Part shown: positions 6,000 through 13,341 of the stretch, one piece after another
Position numbering within the stretch: the stretch's first letter is position 1
Layout: each line of letters begins with the position of its first letter
From: JBDSLU01 sp039916225
Lineage (GTDB): Bacteria; Acidobacteriota; Vicinamibacteria; Vicinamibacterales; Vicinamibacteraceae
NCBI GenBank assembly: GCA_039916225.1
Contig: JBDSLU010000448.1
Location: forward strand, 1-21,657
Length of the DNA: 21,657 nt
Direction: 5' to 3'
Program-made: the position numbers and the translations under genes
The notes under the pieces: model-generated
Databases searched by the model: none
Seen by the model: only the letters and a program-made list of their open reading frames with translations
Told to the model about the DNA's origin: nothing

Positions 6000-7441
6000 C
6001 GTGTGTGTTGGTGCTGTCGTCGTTGCTCGTGCCGGGCGTCCTGGGCCCGGGCGTGGTGGGCCTGGCGTCGGTCGCCCAGACGCCCCCGCCTGCCCCCGCG
6101 TCCCGCGTCGCAGCAGCGCCAGCGCCGGCCCAGACGCCAGCGCCCGTCAGCGACTCCGGCCGGCTCGAACGTGATCGCATCCTGATGCTCACGGCCGGCC
6201 GCTCGATGGTGCTGACGACGGCCTACGACATCACCCGGATCGCGATCACCGATCCGAAGATCGCCGACGCCGTCGTCGTGCAGCCCCGCGAGGTGCTCAT
6301 CGACGGCCGCAGCGCCGGCACGGTGAGCCTGATCGTGTGGGGCGTCGGCCGGCGCGACCAGTACGACGTCGTCGTCGATCCAGGCGTCACCACGATGCAG
6401 CAGACGCTCCAGCAGCTGTTCCCCGGCGAAGACATTCGCGTCGCGGTCAACGACGACGCGGTCATCCTCTCCGGCCAGGTGTCGACGAACACGGTCATGC
6501 TGCGCGCCGCAGAAGTCGTCGCCGCGACCAAGACCAATGCCCGCGTCGTCAACATGCTGCAGCTGCCCGGCGGCAGTGCCAGCCAGCAGGTGATGCTGCA
6601 GGTCCGCTTTGCCGAGGTGAACCGTGCCGCCTTGATGCAGGCGGGGTTCTCGCTCTTCACCAACGCGCAGCGCTATAGCGCGCGGACCACGACGCAGCAG
6701 TTCGCCGCCCCGGATTTCGACGATTCGGGCAGCGGCGACGGCCTGGAGTTCACCGACTTCCTGAATTTGTTCTTCTACGATCGCAAGGAAGGCATCGGCG
6801 GCGTCCTCAAGGCACTCGAGTCGAAGGGCTACTTCCAGAGTCTGGCCGAGCCGAACCTGATCGCCTACAACGGCCAGGAGGCGAGCTTCCTCGCCGGTGG
6901 CGAGTTTCCCATCCCGGTCGTCCAGGGCAGCGCCGCGAGCAACTCGGTCACCATCGTCTTCAAGGAGTTCGGTGTCCGCCTGAAGTTCAAGCCGACCATC
7001 GCCGGCGACGTCATCCGGTTGAAAGTCGCGCCTGAGGTCAGTTCGCTCGACTTCAACAACGGCATCACGCTGCAGGGGTTCCGCATCCCGGCGTTGCTCA
7101 CCCGCCGCGCCGAAACCGACGTCGAGCTACGTGACGGTCAGTCGTTCGCCATTGCCGGCCTCCTCAACAACGTGACGCAGGAAGACAAGGCGGCGATTCC
7201 GATCCTGAGCAAGCTGCCGATCATCGGCGCGCTGTTCAAGAGCAAGTCGGACCGCGCCGAACGCACCGAGTTGATGGTGCTGATCACCCCGCGCCTCGTC
7301 CGCCCGCTCGATCCAGACGAAGTGCCGCCGCTGCCGACGCGCCCGAAGTCGTTCCTGCCGGCCCCGACCGGCGAGGAGGACGCGCCGCCACCAACCGTCG
7401 AACCCACCGCGGCTCCGCCCCGACCGGAGGGCCGTCGGTAG
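5996..7441 (+). CDS. cpaC: Outer-membrane secretin CpaC/RcpA
   Basis: A 481-residue secretin forming the outer-membrane channel of the Tad apparatus. A hydrophobic signal peptide (about 1-27) is followed by a Pro/Ala-rich linker, a pilus-type N0 domain at about 58-128 (MLTAGRSMVLTTAYDITRI to DQYDVVVDP), a BON-like domain at about 132-190, and the secretin core at about 267-436 with ALESKGYFQSLAEPNLIA and the signature ELRDGQSFAIAGLL. The C-terminal 40 residues are proline-rich. GTG 5996 in the GTGA overlap gives a sensible signal peptide. The open frame continues hundreds of bases upstream but is out of frame with cpaB there and encodes no homology. Confidence 0.94.
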   Translation: MTCVLVLSSLLVPGVLGPGVVGLASVAQTPPPAPASRVAAAPAPAQTPAPVSDSGRLERDRILMLTAGRSMVLTTAYDITRIAITDPKIADAVVVQPREVLIDGRSAGTVSLIVWGVGRRDQYDVVVDPGVTTMQQTLQQLFPGEDIRVAVNDDAVILSGQVSTNTVMLRAAEVVAATKTNARVVNMLQLPGGSASQQVMLQVRFAEVNRAALMQAGFSLFTNAQRYSARTTTQQFAAPDFDDSGSGDGLEFTDFLNLFFYDRKEGIGGVLKALESKGYFQSLAEPNLIAYNGQEASFLAGGEFPIPVVQGSAASNSVTIVFKEFGVRLKFKPTIAGDVIRLKVAPEVSSLDFNNGITLQGFRIPALLTRRAETDVELRDGQSFAIAGLLNNVTQEDKAAIPILSKLPIIGALFKSKSDRAERTELMVLITPRLVRPLDPDEVPPLPTRPKSFLPAPTGEEDAPPPTVEPTAAPPRPEGRR

Positions 7442-7466
7442 CCGCAGCCTTGACTGGACGCACGCC

Positions 7467-8753
7467 ATGAACCCCAGCGCCGACGTCAGCCGCCTCGAGG
7501 GAGCCAGCACGGGAGACGTCCGCCCGCGCGCCGGACACCTTGTCGCCGGCCGTCGCGGTGAGCGAGGGGCGGTGCTCGTCCACGTGGCGGTGGCGATGAT
7601 GGGGCTGCTCGCGTTCTCGGCGCTGACGATCGATCTGGGCACGCTGTGGGTGGCCCGCGGCCAGGCGCAGAACGCCGCCGATGCCGGCGCGCTGGCCGGC
7701 GCCGTCGCGCTCGCCTACGTCAACCCGACCGATACCGACGCCGCGCAGGCTGCGGCCACGGCCATCGTCCAGCAGCACCAGGTCTGGGGCCAGACGGTCG
7801 AGGCCGCGTCGCTGCAGACGTCGGCCGGCGCCTGCCCGGCGGGATCGCCGGCGACGCCCGGCGCCTGCCTGCAGGTCCGCGTCTCGCGCGGCACCGCCTC
7901 GGGCACGCCGCTGCCGGCGTTCTTCTCGCGGCTCTTCGGCGTCAACGCCGCCGACGTGACCGCTACGGCCAGCGCCAAGGTCATGGTCGGCAACGCGGCG
8001 CCGTGCGTCCGGCCGATCGCCATCGTCGATCGCTGGAACGACCGCTACGACACCGCCGCGCCGATCGACGCCGCCTGGACCGAGGACGATTTCTACGACG
8101 GCTACGACATGAGCGGCAACCCGATCGTGCCGCCGGGCGCCGCCGACACCTACACGCCGCCGACGCCTGGCGGTCCCGGCACGGGCATCACGGTCGCCGA
8201 GATGGTCGGCCAGTCGATCACCCGGATCGAGCTGGATCCCTCCCAGGCGCGGCTTCGCGGCGACACCCTGCTCTCGCTCGATCTCGTGCGTCCCGGCTTC
8301 GAGGGTGAAGACCTGGAGCAGCAGCTCACCCGATATGGCGCCAACCTGGAGTCGTGTTCCGGCGTGCCGATGTCGATCGGCGCCACGGCGACCGTGTTCC
8401 ATGCCCACCGCACCACCTACACGGTCAATCCGCTCCGCGCGTTGATTGCCCAGGATCCAGGCGCCACCTGGGACGGCCGCGCCGTCGTCAACAGCGCGTT
8501 CAACGTCAGTCCGCGGATCATTACGGTTGCCGTGATCGACCCCGAGGTGTTCTCCCAGCAGAATCGAACCGGGCGGCTGGCTGCGGCTGGGCCGATCCGG
8601 AACTTCGTGGGCTTCTTCGTCGAGTCGGCGGGCGGCGGATCGTTTGCCGAAGTGACCGGCGTCGTCATGCCGTCGGCCGGCCGGTTCGATTCGGCGGCAC
8701 CCACGGTGACCGACGCTGCCGCGTTCCTGCGCACCGTGGCCCTGGTCAGATAG
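7467..8753 (+). CDS. tadG: TadG-like pilus assembly protein
   Basis: A 428-residue protein with one N-terminal transmembrane helix (about 35-57, AVLVHVAVAMMGLLAFSALT) followed by the TadG/TadE-family segment IDLGTLWVARGQAQNAADAGALAGAVALA. The rest is a large periplasmic region without a further membrane segment. I find no vWA MIDAS motif, which some TadG proteins carry. The first half of the periplasmic part reads like a Cys-containing beta domain (SAGACPAGSPATPGACLQV). It lies between the secretin and tadZ genes, 25 bases after the former and 5 before the latter. Role by family: a pseudopilin-like assembly or adhesion factor. Confidence 0.85.
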   Translation: MNPSADVSRLEGASTGDVRPRAGHLVAGRRGERGAVLVHVAVAMMGLLAFSALTIDLGTLWVARGQAQNAADAGALAGAVALAYVNPTDTDAAQAAATAIVQQHQVWGQTVEAASLQTSAGACPAGSPATPGACLQVRVSRGTASGTPLPAFFSRLFGVNAADVTATASAKVMVGNAAPCVRPIAIVDRWNDRYDTAAPIDAAWTEDDFYDGYDMSGNPIVPPGAADTYTPPTPGGPGTGITVAEMVGQSITRIELDPSQARLRGDTLLSLDLVRPGFEGEDLEQQLTRYGANLESCSGVPMSIGATATVFHAHRTTYTVNPLRALIAQDPGATWDGRAVVNSAFNVSPRIITVAVIDPEVFSQQNRTGRLAAAGPIRNFVGFFVESAGGGSFAEVTGVVMPSAGRFDSAAPTVTDAAAFLRTVALVR

Positions 8754-8758
8754 ATTCC

Positions 8759-9904
8759 GTGAACGCAGAAGTCGTCATCATCGGCGCCAAGGATCGCGAG
8801 CTCGGGCGTCTGCTCGCCGCGGTCAACCTGCGCACCAGCGAGCTCCCCGCGACGGAGCTGGCGACGCTCGCCCATCCGGCGGCCCGCCAGCCCGATGTCG
8901 TCGTCGTCGATCTCCGCGGCGGCCAGTCGCTGCCGCCGACGGTCGCCACCCTGAAGCGCCAGCACCCGACGACGCCGGTGCTGCTGGTCACCTCGTCGCT
9001 CGATCCATCCGTCGTCCTCGAAGCGATGCGGGCCGGCGTCAACGAGTGTGTCGCCGAGCCGTTGCAGGCCAAGGAAGTCGAGACCGCGGTGGCCCGGCTC
9101 CTGGCTCACAAGCTGCCGGCTGCGTCGGCGGGGCAGGTCTTCGCGTTCATCGGCGCCAAGGGCGGCGTCGGCACCACGACGGTGGCGGTCAACGTGGCCA
9201 CCGAGCTCGGCCGCGATCCCCTGAAGCCCACGCTGCTCGTCGACCTGCATCTGGCGCACGGCGACGCCGCCGTGTTCCTGGGCGTCGAGCCTCGCTTCTC
9301 GGTGGTCGACGCCCTCGACAACATCCACCGCTTCGACGACGCCTTCTTCAAGGGCCTGGTCGTGCAGTCGCCGGCCGGCCCGCACCTGCTGGCGTCGTCC
9401 GACAAGCAGCTGGCCCAGACCAGCAGCGTGCAGCGGGTGCGCAGCCTCGTCGAGTTCGCGACCGGCCTGTATCGCTACATCGTCCTGGACGTGCCGCGCT
9501 CGGACGCCGCCGCCCTGGACGCCCTCGACCAGGCGTCGCGCATCGTCGTCGTCGCCAACCAGGAGCTGGCCACGGTGCGCAATGCCAGCCGGATCGCCGC
9601 GTCGCTGCGCCAGCGCTACGGCAACGACCGCATCACGGTGATCGTCAACCGCGTCGACACCCACGCCGAGATCGGCCGCGAGGACGTCGAGAAGGTCGTC
9701 GGCACCCGCGTCGTCCACTCGGTGCCGAGCGACTACCGGATGGCGCTGCGGGCCTTGAACAAGGGGCGGCCGCTCGCCCTCGACAACCACAACAAGCTCG
9801 CGGCCAGCTTCCGCGAGCTGGCGCACGATCTCGCCGGCGTCGTGCCGGCGCCGACGACACCTGAACCGGGCGGGCTGTTCGGCCTGCTGAAGGGACGCCG
9901 CTAG
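8759..9904 (+). CDS. cpaE: Pilus localisation ATPase TadZ/CpaE (pseudo-receiver plus ParA/MinD domain)
   Basis: A 381-residue cytoplasmic protein. Residues 1-115 form a receiver-like domain: the aspartate of VVVVDLRGG (D51) and the LLVTSS strand are present, but the invariant receiver lysine before proline is replaced (AEPL, E100). Residues 126-350 are a ParA/MinD-type ATPase with the deviant Walker A KGGVGTTT (K134-T141), a switch region at LLVDLHLAHGD and YIVLDVPRSD. TadZ-type proteins mark the site of pilus assembly at the cell pole and recruit TadA. GTG 8759 is used, five bases after tadG; the open frame further upstream has no homology. tadA follows three bases after the stop. Confidence 0.92.
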   Translation: MNAEVVIIGAKDRELGRLLAAVNLRTSELPATELATLAHPAARQPDVVVVDLRGGQSLPPTVATLKRQHPTTPVLLVTSSLDPSVVLEAMRAGVNECVAEPLQAKEVETAVARLLAHKLPAASAGQVFAFIGAKGGVGTTTVAVNVATELGRDPLKPTLLVDLHLAHGDAAVFLGVEPRFSVVDALDNIHRFDDAFFKGLVVQSPAGPHLLASSDKQLAQTSSVQRVRSLVEFATGLYRYIVLDVPRSDAAALDALDQASRIVVVANQELATVRNASRIAASLRQRYGNDRITVIVNRVDTHAEIGREDVEKVVGTRVVHSVPSDYRMALRALNKGRPLALDNHNKLAASFRELAHDLAGVVPAPTTPEPGGLFGLLKGRR

Positions 9905-9907
9905 CCC

Positions 9908-11269
9908 ATGGCCATCAATACTGCCGGAGCCGCCCGGGCCGCGGTCGCCGCACCGCGCAGCGGGCCGACGTCCACCGCCGATATTCGACATCCGCACTAC
10001 CAGTCGATCAAGGCCAAGGTCCACCAGGAGCTGCTCAACCGGCTCAATCTCGAGCGTCTCGCCCGTGTATCGCGCGACCAGGCCGAGCCCGAGATCCGGA
10101 CGCTGATCCTCGGTCTGCTCGAAACCGAGACCAAGACCACGCCGCTCAGCCTCTACGAGCGCGAGACCATGACGGTCGACGTCCTCGACGAGCTGTTCGG
10201 CCTGGGACCGCTCGAGGCGCTGCTCAAGGATCCATCCGTCTCGGACATCCTGGTCAACCGCTACAACCACGTCTACGTCGAGCGCGAAGGCCGCATCGAG
10301 GAGTGCACCGCGGTCTTCCGCGACGACAAGCACCTGATGCAGATCATCGAGCGCATCGTCAGCTCGGTCGGCCGCCGCATCGATGAATCGAGCCCGATGG
10401 TGGATGCCCGCCTGGCCGACGGCTCGCGCGTCAACGCCATCATCCCGCCGCTGGCGATCGACGGCCCGTGCCTGTCGATCCGCCGGTTCCGCACCGATCG
10501 CCTCGGCGGCTCCGATCTCGTCGAGCGCGAGGCGCTGACCCGTCCGATGCTCGACTTCCTGGTCGCGACCGTGGCCAGCCGCCTCAACATCATCGTGTGC
10601 GGCGGCACCGGCGCCGGCAAGACGACCCTGCTGAACGTGCTCTCCGGCTTCATCTCGGAGGGTGAGCGGATCATCACGATCGAGGATGCCGCCGAGCTGA
10701 TGCTGCGGCAGCGCCACGTCGTCCGGCTCGAGACGCGGCCGCCGAACATCGAGGGCAAGGGCGCGGTGAAGCAGCGCGACCTGGTCACCAACGCCCTGCG
10801 CATGCGTCCCGATCGCATCATCATCGGCGAGGTCCGCGGCGCCGAGGCGCTCGACATGCTGCAGGCGATGAACACCGGCCACGACGGCAGCTTGACGACC
10901 ATCCATGCCAACAGCCCGCGCGACGCGCTGTATCGGCTCGACACGATGGTGGCGATGGCCAGCCTGCAGCTGCCGGAGCGCGCCGTGCGCCAGCAGATCG
11001 CCTCGGCGGTCGACTTGATCGTCCAGATCTCGCGCCTCTCCGACGGCACCCGGCGGGTCACCGCGATCTCCGAGATCACCGGCATGGAGAACGACGTGAT
11101 CACCATGCAGGACATCTTCATGTTCGAGCGCACCGGCGTGTCCTCGACGGGCAAGGTGCTGGGCCGGTTCCGCGCCACCGGCATCCGGCCGAAGTGCTCG
11201 GAGCGCCTGGCGACATCGGGTCGGCCGCTCTCTTCCGGCATGTTCGAGCACGTACAGCAGGTGGCCTAG
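9908..11269 (+). CDS. cpaF: Secretion ATPase TadA/CpaF
   Basis: A 453-residue hexameric type II/IV secretion ATPase that powers Flp pilus assembly at the cytoplasmic side of the inner membrane. The CpaF N-terminal helical domain spans about 30-110 (FGLGPLEALLKDPSVSDILVN). The ATPase core has Walker A GGTGAGKTT at 232-240, the Asp-box region IITIEDAAEL at 255-264, Walker B RIIIGEVRG at 303-311, and the His box TTIHANSP at 330-337. All key residues are present and length is normal. ATG 9908 follows the tadZ stop by three bases. The last ~25 residues (SERLATSGRP onward) are the usual variable CpaF tail. Confidence 0.97.
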   Translation: MAINTAGAARAAVAAPRSGPTSTADIRHPHYQSIKAKVHQELLNRLNLERLARVSRDQAEPEIRTLILGLLETETKTTPLSLYERETMTVDVLDELFGLGPLEALLKDPSVSDILVNRYNHVYVEREGRIEECTAVFRDDKHLMQIIERIVSSVGRRIDESSPMVDARLADGSRVNAIIPPLAIDGPCLSIRRFRTDRLGGSDLVEREALTRPMLDFLVATVASRLNIIVCGGTGAGKTTLLNVLSGFISEGERIITIEDAAELMLRQRHVVRLETRPPNIEGKGAVKQRDLVTNALRMRPDRIIIGEVRGAEALDMLQAMNTGHDGSLTTIHANSPRDALYRLDTMVAMASLQLPERAVRQQIASAVDLIVQISRLSDGTRRVTAISEITGMENDVITMQDIFMFERTGVSSTGKVLGRFRATGIRPKCSERLATSGRPLSSGMFEHVQQVA

Positions 11270-11278
11270 GAATCGGCC

Positions 11279-12250
11279 ATGCCTGCGGGCCCAATCGTCC
11301 TCGTCTTCGCGGTCGTCTTCGCCGTCGTCGTCGGCGCCTTCTGGCTGTTCGTGCAGCGCCCGGAGCAGAAGTCGACCGAAGCGCTGCGCCGGCGCCTCAA
11401 AGGCGAGCTCGAGGACGCCGAGGAAGACGCCGACGCGCTGGTCGAACGGCAGCCCAAGCGCGATCGCCGGCGGATCGAAGGTCTCGCGGCCAGCGCCGGC
11501 GGCGGCGTGCTGCGCTATCTGGCGGTGCAGATCGAGCGCGCCAACATGGACATGCCGCCCGGACGCCTGCTCGGGATCGCCGTCGTCGTCGGCGCCCTCG
11601 GCGCCGTCCTGCTCGGCACGATGTCGCGGCTGTGGGTGGTCACCGTCCCGCTCGGCCTTGCGGCCGGGTGGCTGCCAATCGCCTGGGTCCGCTTCATGGC
11701 CGAGCGCCGCGTCCGCAAGTTCGAGGAGCAGTTTCCCGAGGCGATCGAGCTGATCGCCCGTGCGCTGCGCGCCGGCCACGCGATGACGACCGGCCTCGCG
11801 CTCGTCGCCGAGGAGCTGCCCGATCCGGTCGGCGGCGAGTTCCGCCTGGTCTACGACCGGCAGAACTTCGGCATGTCGATGCCCGATGCGCTGCGCCTGT
11901 TCGCCGAGCGCGTGCCGCTCATCGACGCGCGGTTCTTCGTCACGGCGGTGCTCACCCAGCGCGAGTCAGGCGGCAACCTCGCCGAGATCCTCGACAATCT
12001 CGGCGACGTCATCCGCCAGCGCTTCCGCGTCAAGCGCCAGATCCGCGTCGTCACGGCGCATGCCCGGCTGACCGGCTGGGTACTGGTGCTGATGCCGGTG
12101 GTGATCGCGCTGGCGATGGTCGTGGTCGCCCCGGATCACATCCTGACGCTGGTGAACGATCCGCTCGGCATCCAGATGGCGGTGGCCGCCGTCGGCCTGT
12201 GGGTGGTCGGCTACCTGGCGATCCGCAAGCTCACGGACGTGGAGTACTGA
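11279..12250 (+). CDS. tadB: Inner-membrane platform protein TadB
   Basis: A 323-residue polytopic membrane protein of the T2SF/GspF type and the partner of TadC around the TadA ATPase. There is an N-terminal helix (5-27), a charged stretch (28-90), helices near 97-114 and 119-137, the cytoplasmic T2SF domain at about 150-260 with the family signature ALRAGHAMTTGLALVAEE, and helices near 265-284 and 299-315. Cargo of the motif is normal (LTQRESGGNLAEILDNL). It starts 9 bases after cpaF and ends one base before tadC. Confidence 0.94.
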   Translation: MPAGPIVLVFAVVFAVVVGAFWLFVQRPEQKSTEALRRRLKGELEDAEEDADALVERQPKRDRRRIEGLAASAGGGVLRYLAVQIERANMDMPPGRLLGIAVVVGALGAVLLGTMSRLWVVTVPLGLAAGWLPIAWVRFMAERRVRKFEEQFPEAIELIARALRAGHAMTTGLALVAEELPDPVGGEFRLVYDRQNFGMSMPDALRLFAERVPLIDARFFVTAVLTQRESGGNLAEILDNLGDVIRQRFRVKRQIRVVTAHARLTGWVLVLMPVVIALAMVVVAPDHILTLVNDPLGIQMAVAAVGLWVVGYLAIRKLTDVEY

Positions 12251-12251
12251 C

Positions 12252-13187
12252 ATGCCGGACGTTGCCGTCACCATCGCGATCGTGTTCGTGACGACGGCGA
12301 TCTTCGCCGGCTCGCTGGCCGCGCTCGTGTTGAACCGCCAGACCGAGGCGCGGCGGCGGCTCGATCGGATCATGGCGCCACCCAAGGATCGGCCGGTGGC
12401 GGCCGCCGCGCTCAAGCACCTCACCCTGACCGACACGGTCGGCCCGACGCTGTCCAGGGTGTCAAGGGTCCTGCCGACGTCGACCAAGGAGATGTCGCGG
12501 ATCAAGCGGAGGCTGGCTCGGGCCGGCTTCACCAACCCCTCGGCGTCGGTGGTCTACGCCGCCCTCGAAGTGGTGCTGCCCGTGATCGCCGGCGTCTCGG
12601 CGTTCGCGATCCTCGGGGCGCCGCGCGGTCTCATGGTCGGCAGCCTGCTGGCGATTGCCGCCTACCTCGTACCCGGCCTCGTCGTCGGCCGCATCGTGAC
12701 CCGCCGGCAGCTGCAGATTCGCAACGGCTTGCCGGACGCGCTCGACCTGATCATCGTCTGCGTCGAGGCCGGCCTGTCGCTCGATCAATCGGTGCTGAAG
12801 GCGAGCGAGGAGCTGGCGATCTCGCACCCGGCCCTGGCCGACGATCTGCAGCAGGTCACCAACGAAATACGCGCCGGCAAGCCGCGCATGGAGGCGTTCC
12901 GCAACTTCGCCGATCGCACCAAGATCGACGACGTCCGCGCCTTGGTGGCGATGCTGATCCAGACGGATCGCTTCGGCACCAGCATCGCGCAGGCGCTGCG
13001 GACGCACGCCGACAGCGGCCGCACGGTGCGGCGGCAGCGGGCCGAGGAACGGGCCGCCAAACTCGGGGTGAAGCTGGTCTTCCCCCTCGTGTTCTGCCTG
13101 TTTCCCGCGATGTACGTGGTCACCCTCGGACCGGGCGCGATCCGCATCATCCGGGTGCTGATTCAGGGGTTGGCGGGGCAGCAGTAG
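12252..13187 (+). CDS. tadC: Inner-membrane platform protein TadC
   Basis: A 311-residue second platform subunit. An N-terminal helix (7-27) is followed by a charged linker, two helices (about 105-122 and 126-146), the T2SF domain at about 160-275 with LPDALDLIIVCVEAGLSLDQS, IQTDRFGTSIAQALRTHAD, and a C-terminal hydrophobic helix (274-294, LVFPLVFCLFPAMYVVTLGPG). These are the normal TadC features, and length is normal. ATG 12252 lies one base after the tadB stop, so the two partners are almost certainly co-translated. It is the last canonical Tad gene of the run. Confidence 0.94.
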   Translation: MPDVAVTIAIVFVTTAIFAGSLAALVLNRQTEARRRLDRIMAPPKDRPVAAAALKHLTLTDTVGPTLSRVSRVLPTSTKEMSRIKRRLARAGFTNPSASVVYAALEVVLPVIAGVSAFAILGAPRGLMVGSLLAIAAYLVPGLVVGRIVTRRQLQIRNGLPDALDLIIVCVEAGLSLDQSVLKASEELAISHPALADDLQQVTNEIRAGKPRMEAFRNFADRTKIDDVRALVAMLIQTDRFGTSIAQALRTHADSGRTVRRQRAEERAAKLGVKLVFPLVFCLFPAMYVVTLGPGAIRIIRVLIQGLAGQQ

Positions 13188-13196
13188 CAGGCAGCA

Positions 13197-13215
13197 CGCG
13201 GCGTGACCCGCCGCG
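13197..13215 (+). other. GC-rich hairpin between tadC and the miniprotein gene
   Basis: CGCGGCG (13197-13203) and CGCCGCG (13209-13215) form a perfect all-GC 7-pair stem with a TGACC loop, starting nine bases after the tadC stop and ending two bases before the next Shine-Dalgarno site. No T-tract follows, so it is not a standard intrinsic terminator. It may be an mRNA processing or stability element that sets different levels for the genes on each side. Confidence 0.5.
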
Positions 13216-13217
13216 CC

Positions 13218-13224
13218 AAAGGAG
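13218..13224 (+). promoter_or_regulatory. Strong ribosome binding site of the miniprotein gene
   Basis: AAAGGAG, nine bases before ATG 13234, is close to the ideal anti-Shine-Dalgarno match. Sites this good are rare in this window, and this one is a main argument that the very short downstream reading frame is translated. Confidence 0.6.
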
Positions 13225-13233
13225 ACACTCGGG

Positions 13234-13326
13234 ATGAGTACGCAGACATTGCTCTGGATCGCCGTCGTGATCGTCGGCCTTCTCTATCTGGTGAAGCGCC
13301 GGTCGCGGCTCCGCTCGGACGACTAG
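13234..13326 (+). CDS. 30-residue single-TM miniprotein in the tad operon
   Basis: A very short gene likely to be missed by automatic callers. It reads MSTQT, then LLWIAVVIVGLLYLV as one transmembrane helix (about 6-20), then a strongly basic stretch KRRSRLR and a final SDD. The polar N-terminus and positive C-terminal flank predict an N-out, C-in topology. Support for a real gene is the near-ideal AAAGGAG at nine bases, in-operon position between tadC (46 bases upstream) and the AAA+ gene (15 bases downstream), and a sensible membrane protein composition in the face of strong GC bias. No family recognised. It could tether or regulate the AAA+ ATPase or the TadB/TadC platform. Confidence 0.6.
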   Translation: MSTQTLLWIAVVIVGLLYLVKRRSRLRSDD

Positions 13327-13341
13327 CGAGCCCGCGCAATC

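Noticed and set aside
8417..11779. 1120-codon minus-strand reading frame under tadG, tadZ, cpaF and part of tadB
   Set aside because: It is a shadow of four well-supported plus-strand genes in a GC-rich genome; low-complexity Arg/Asp/Gly composition and no motifs.
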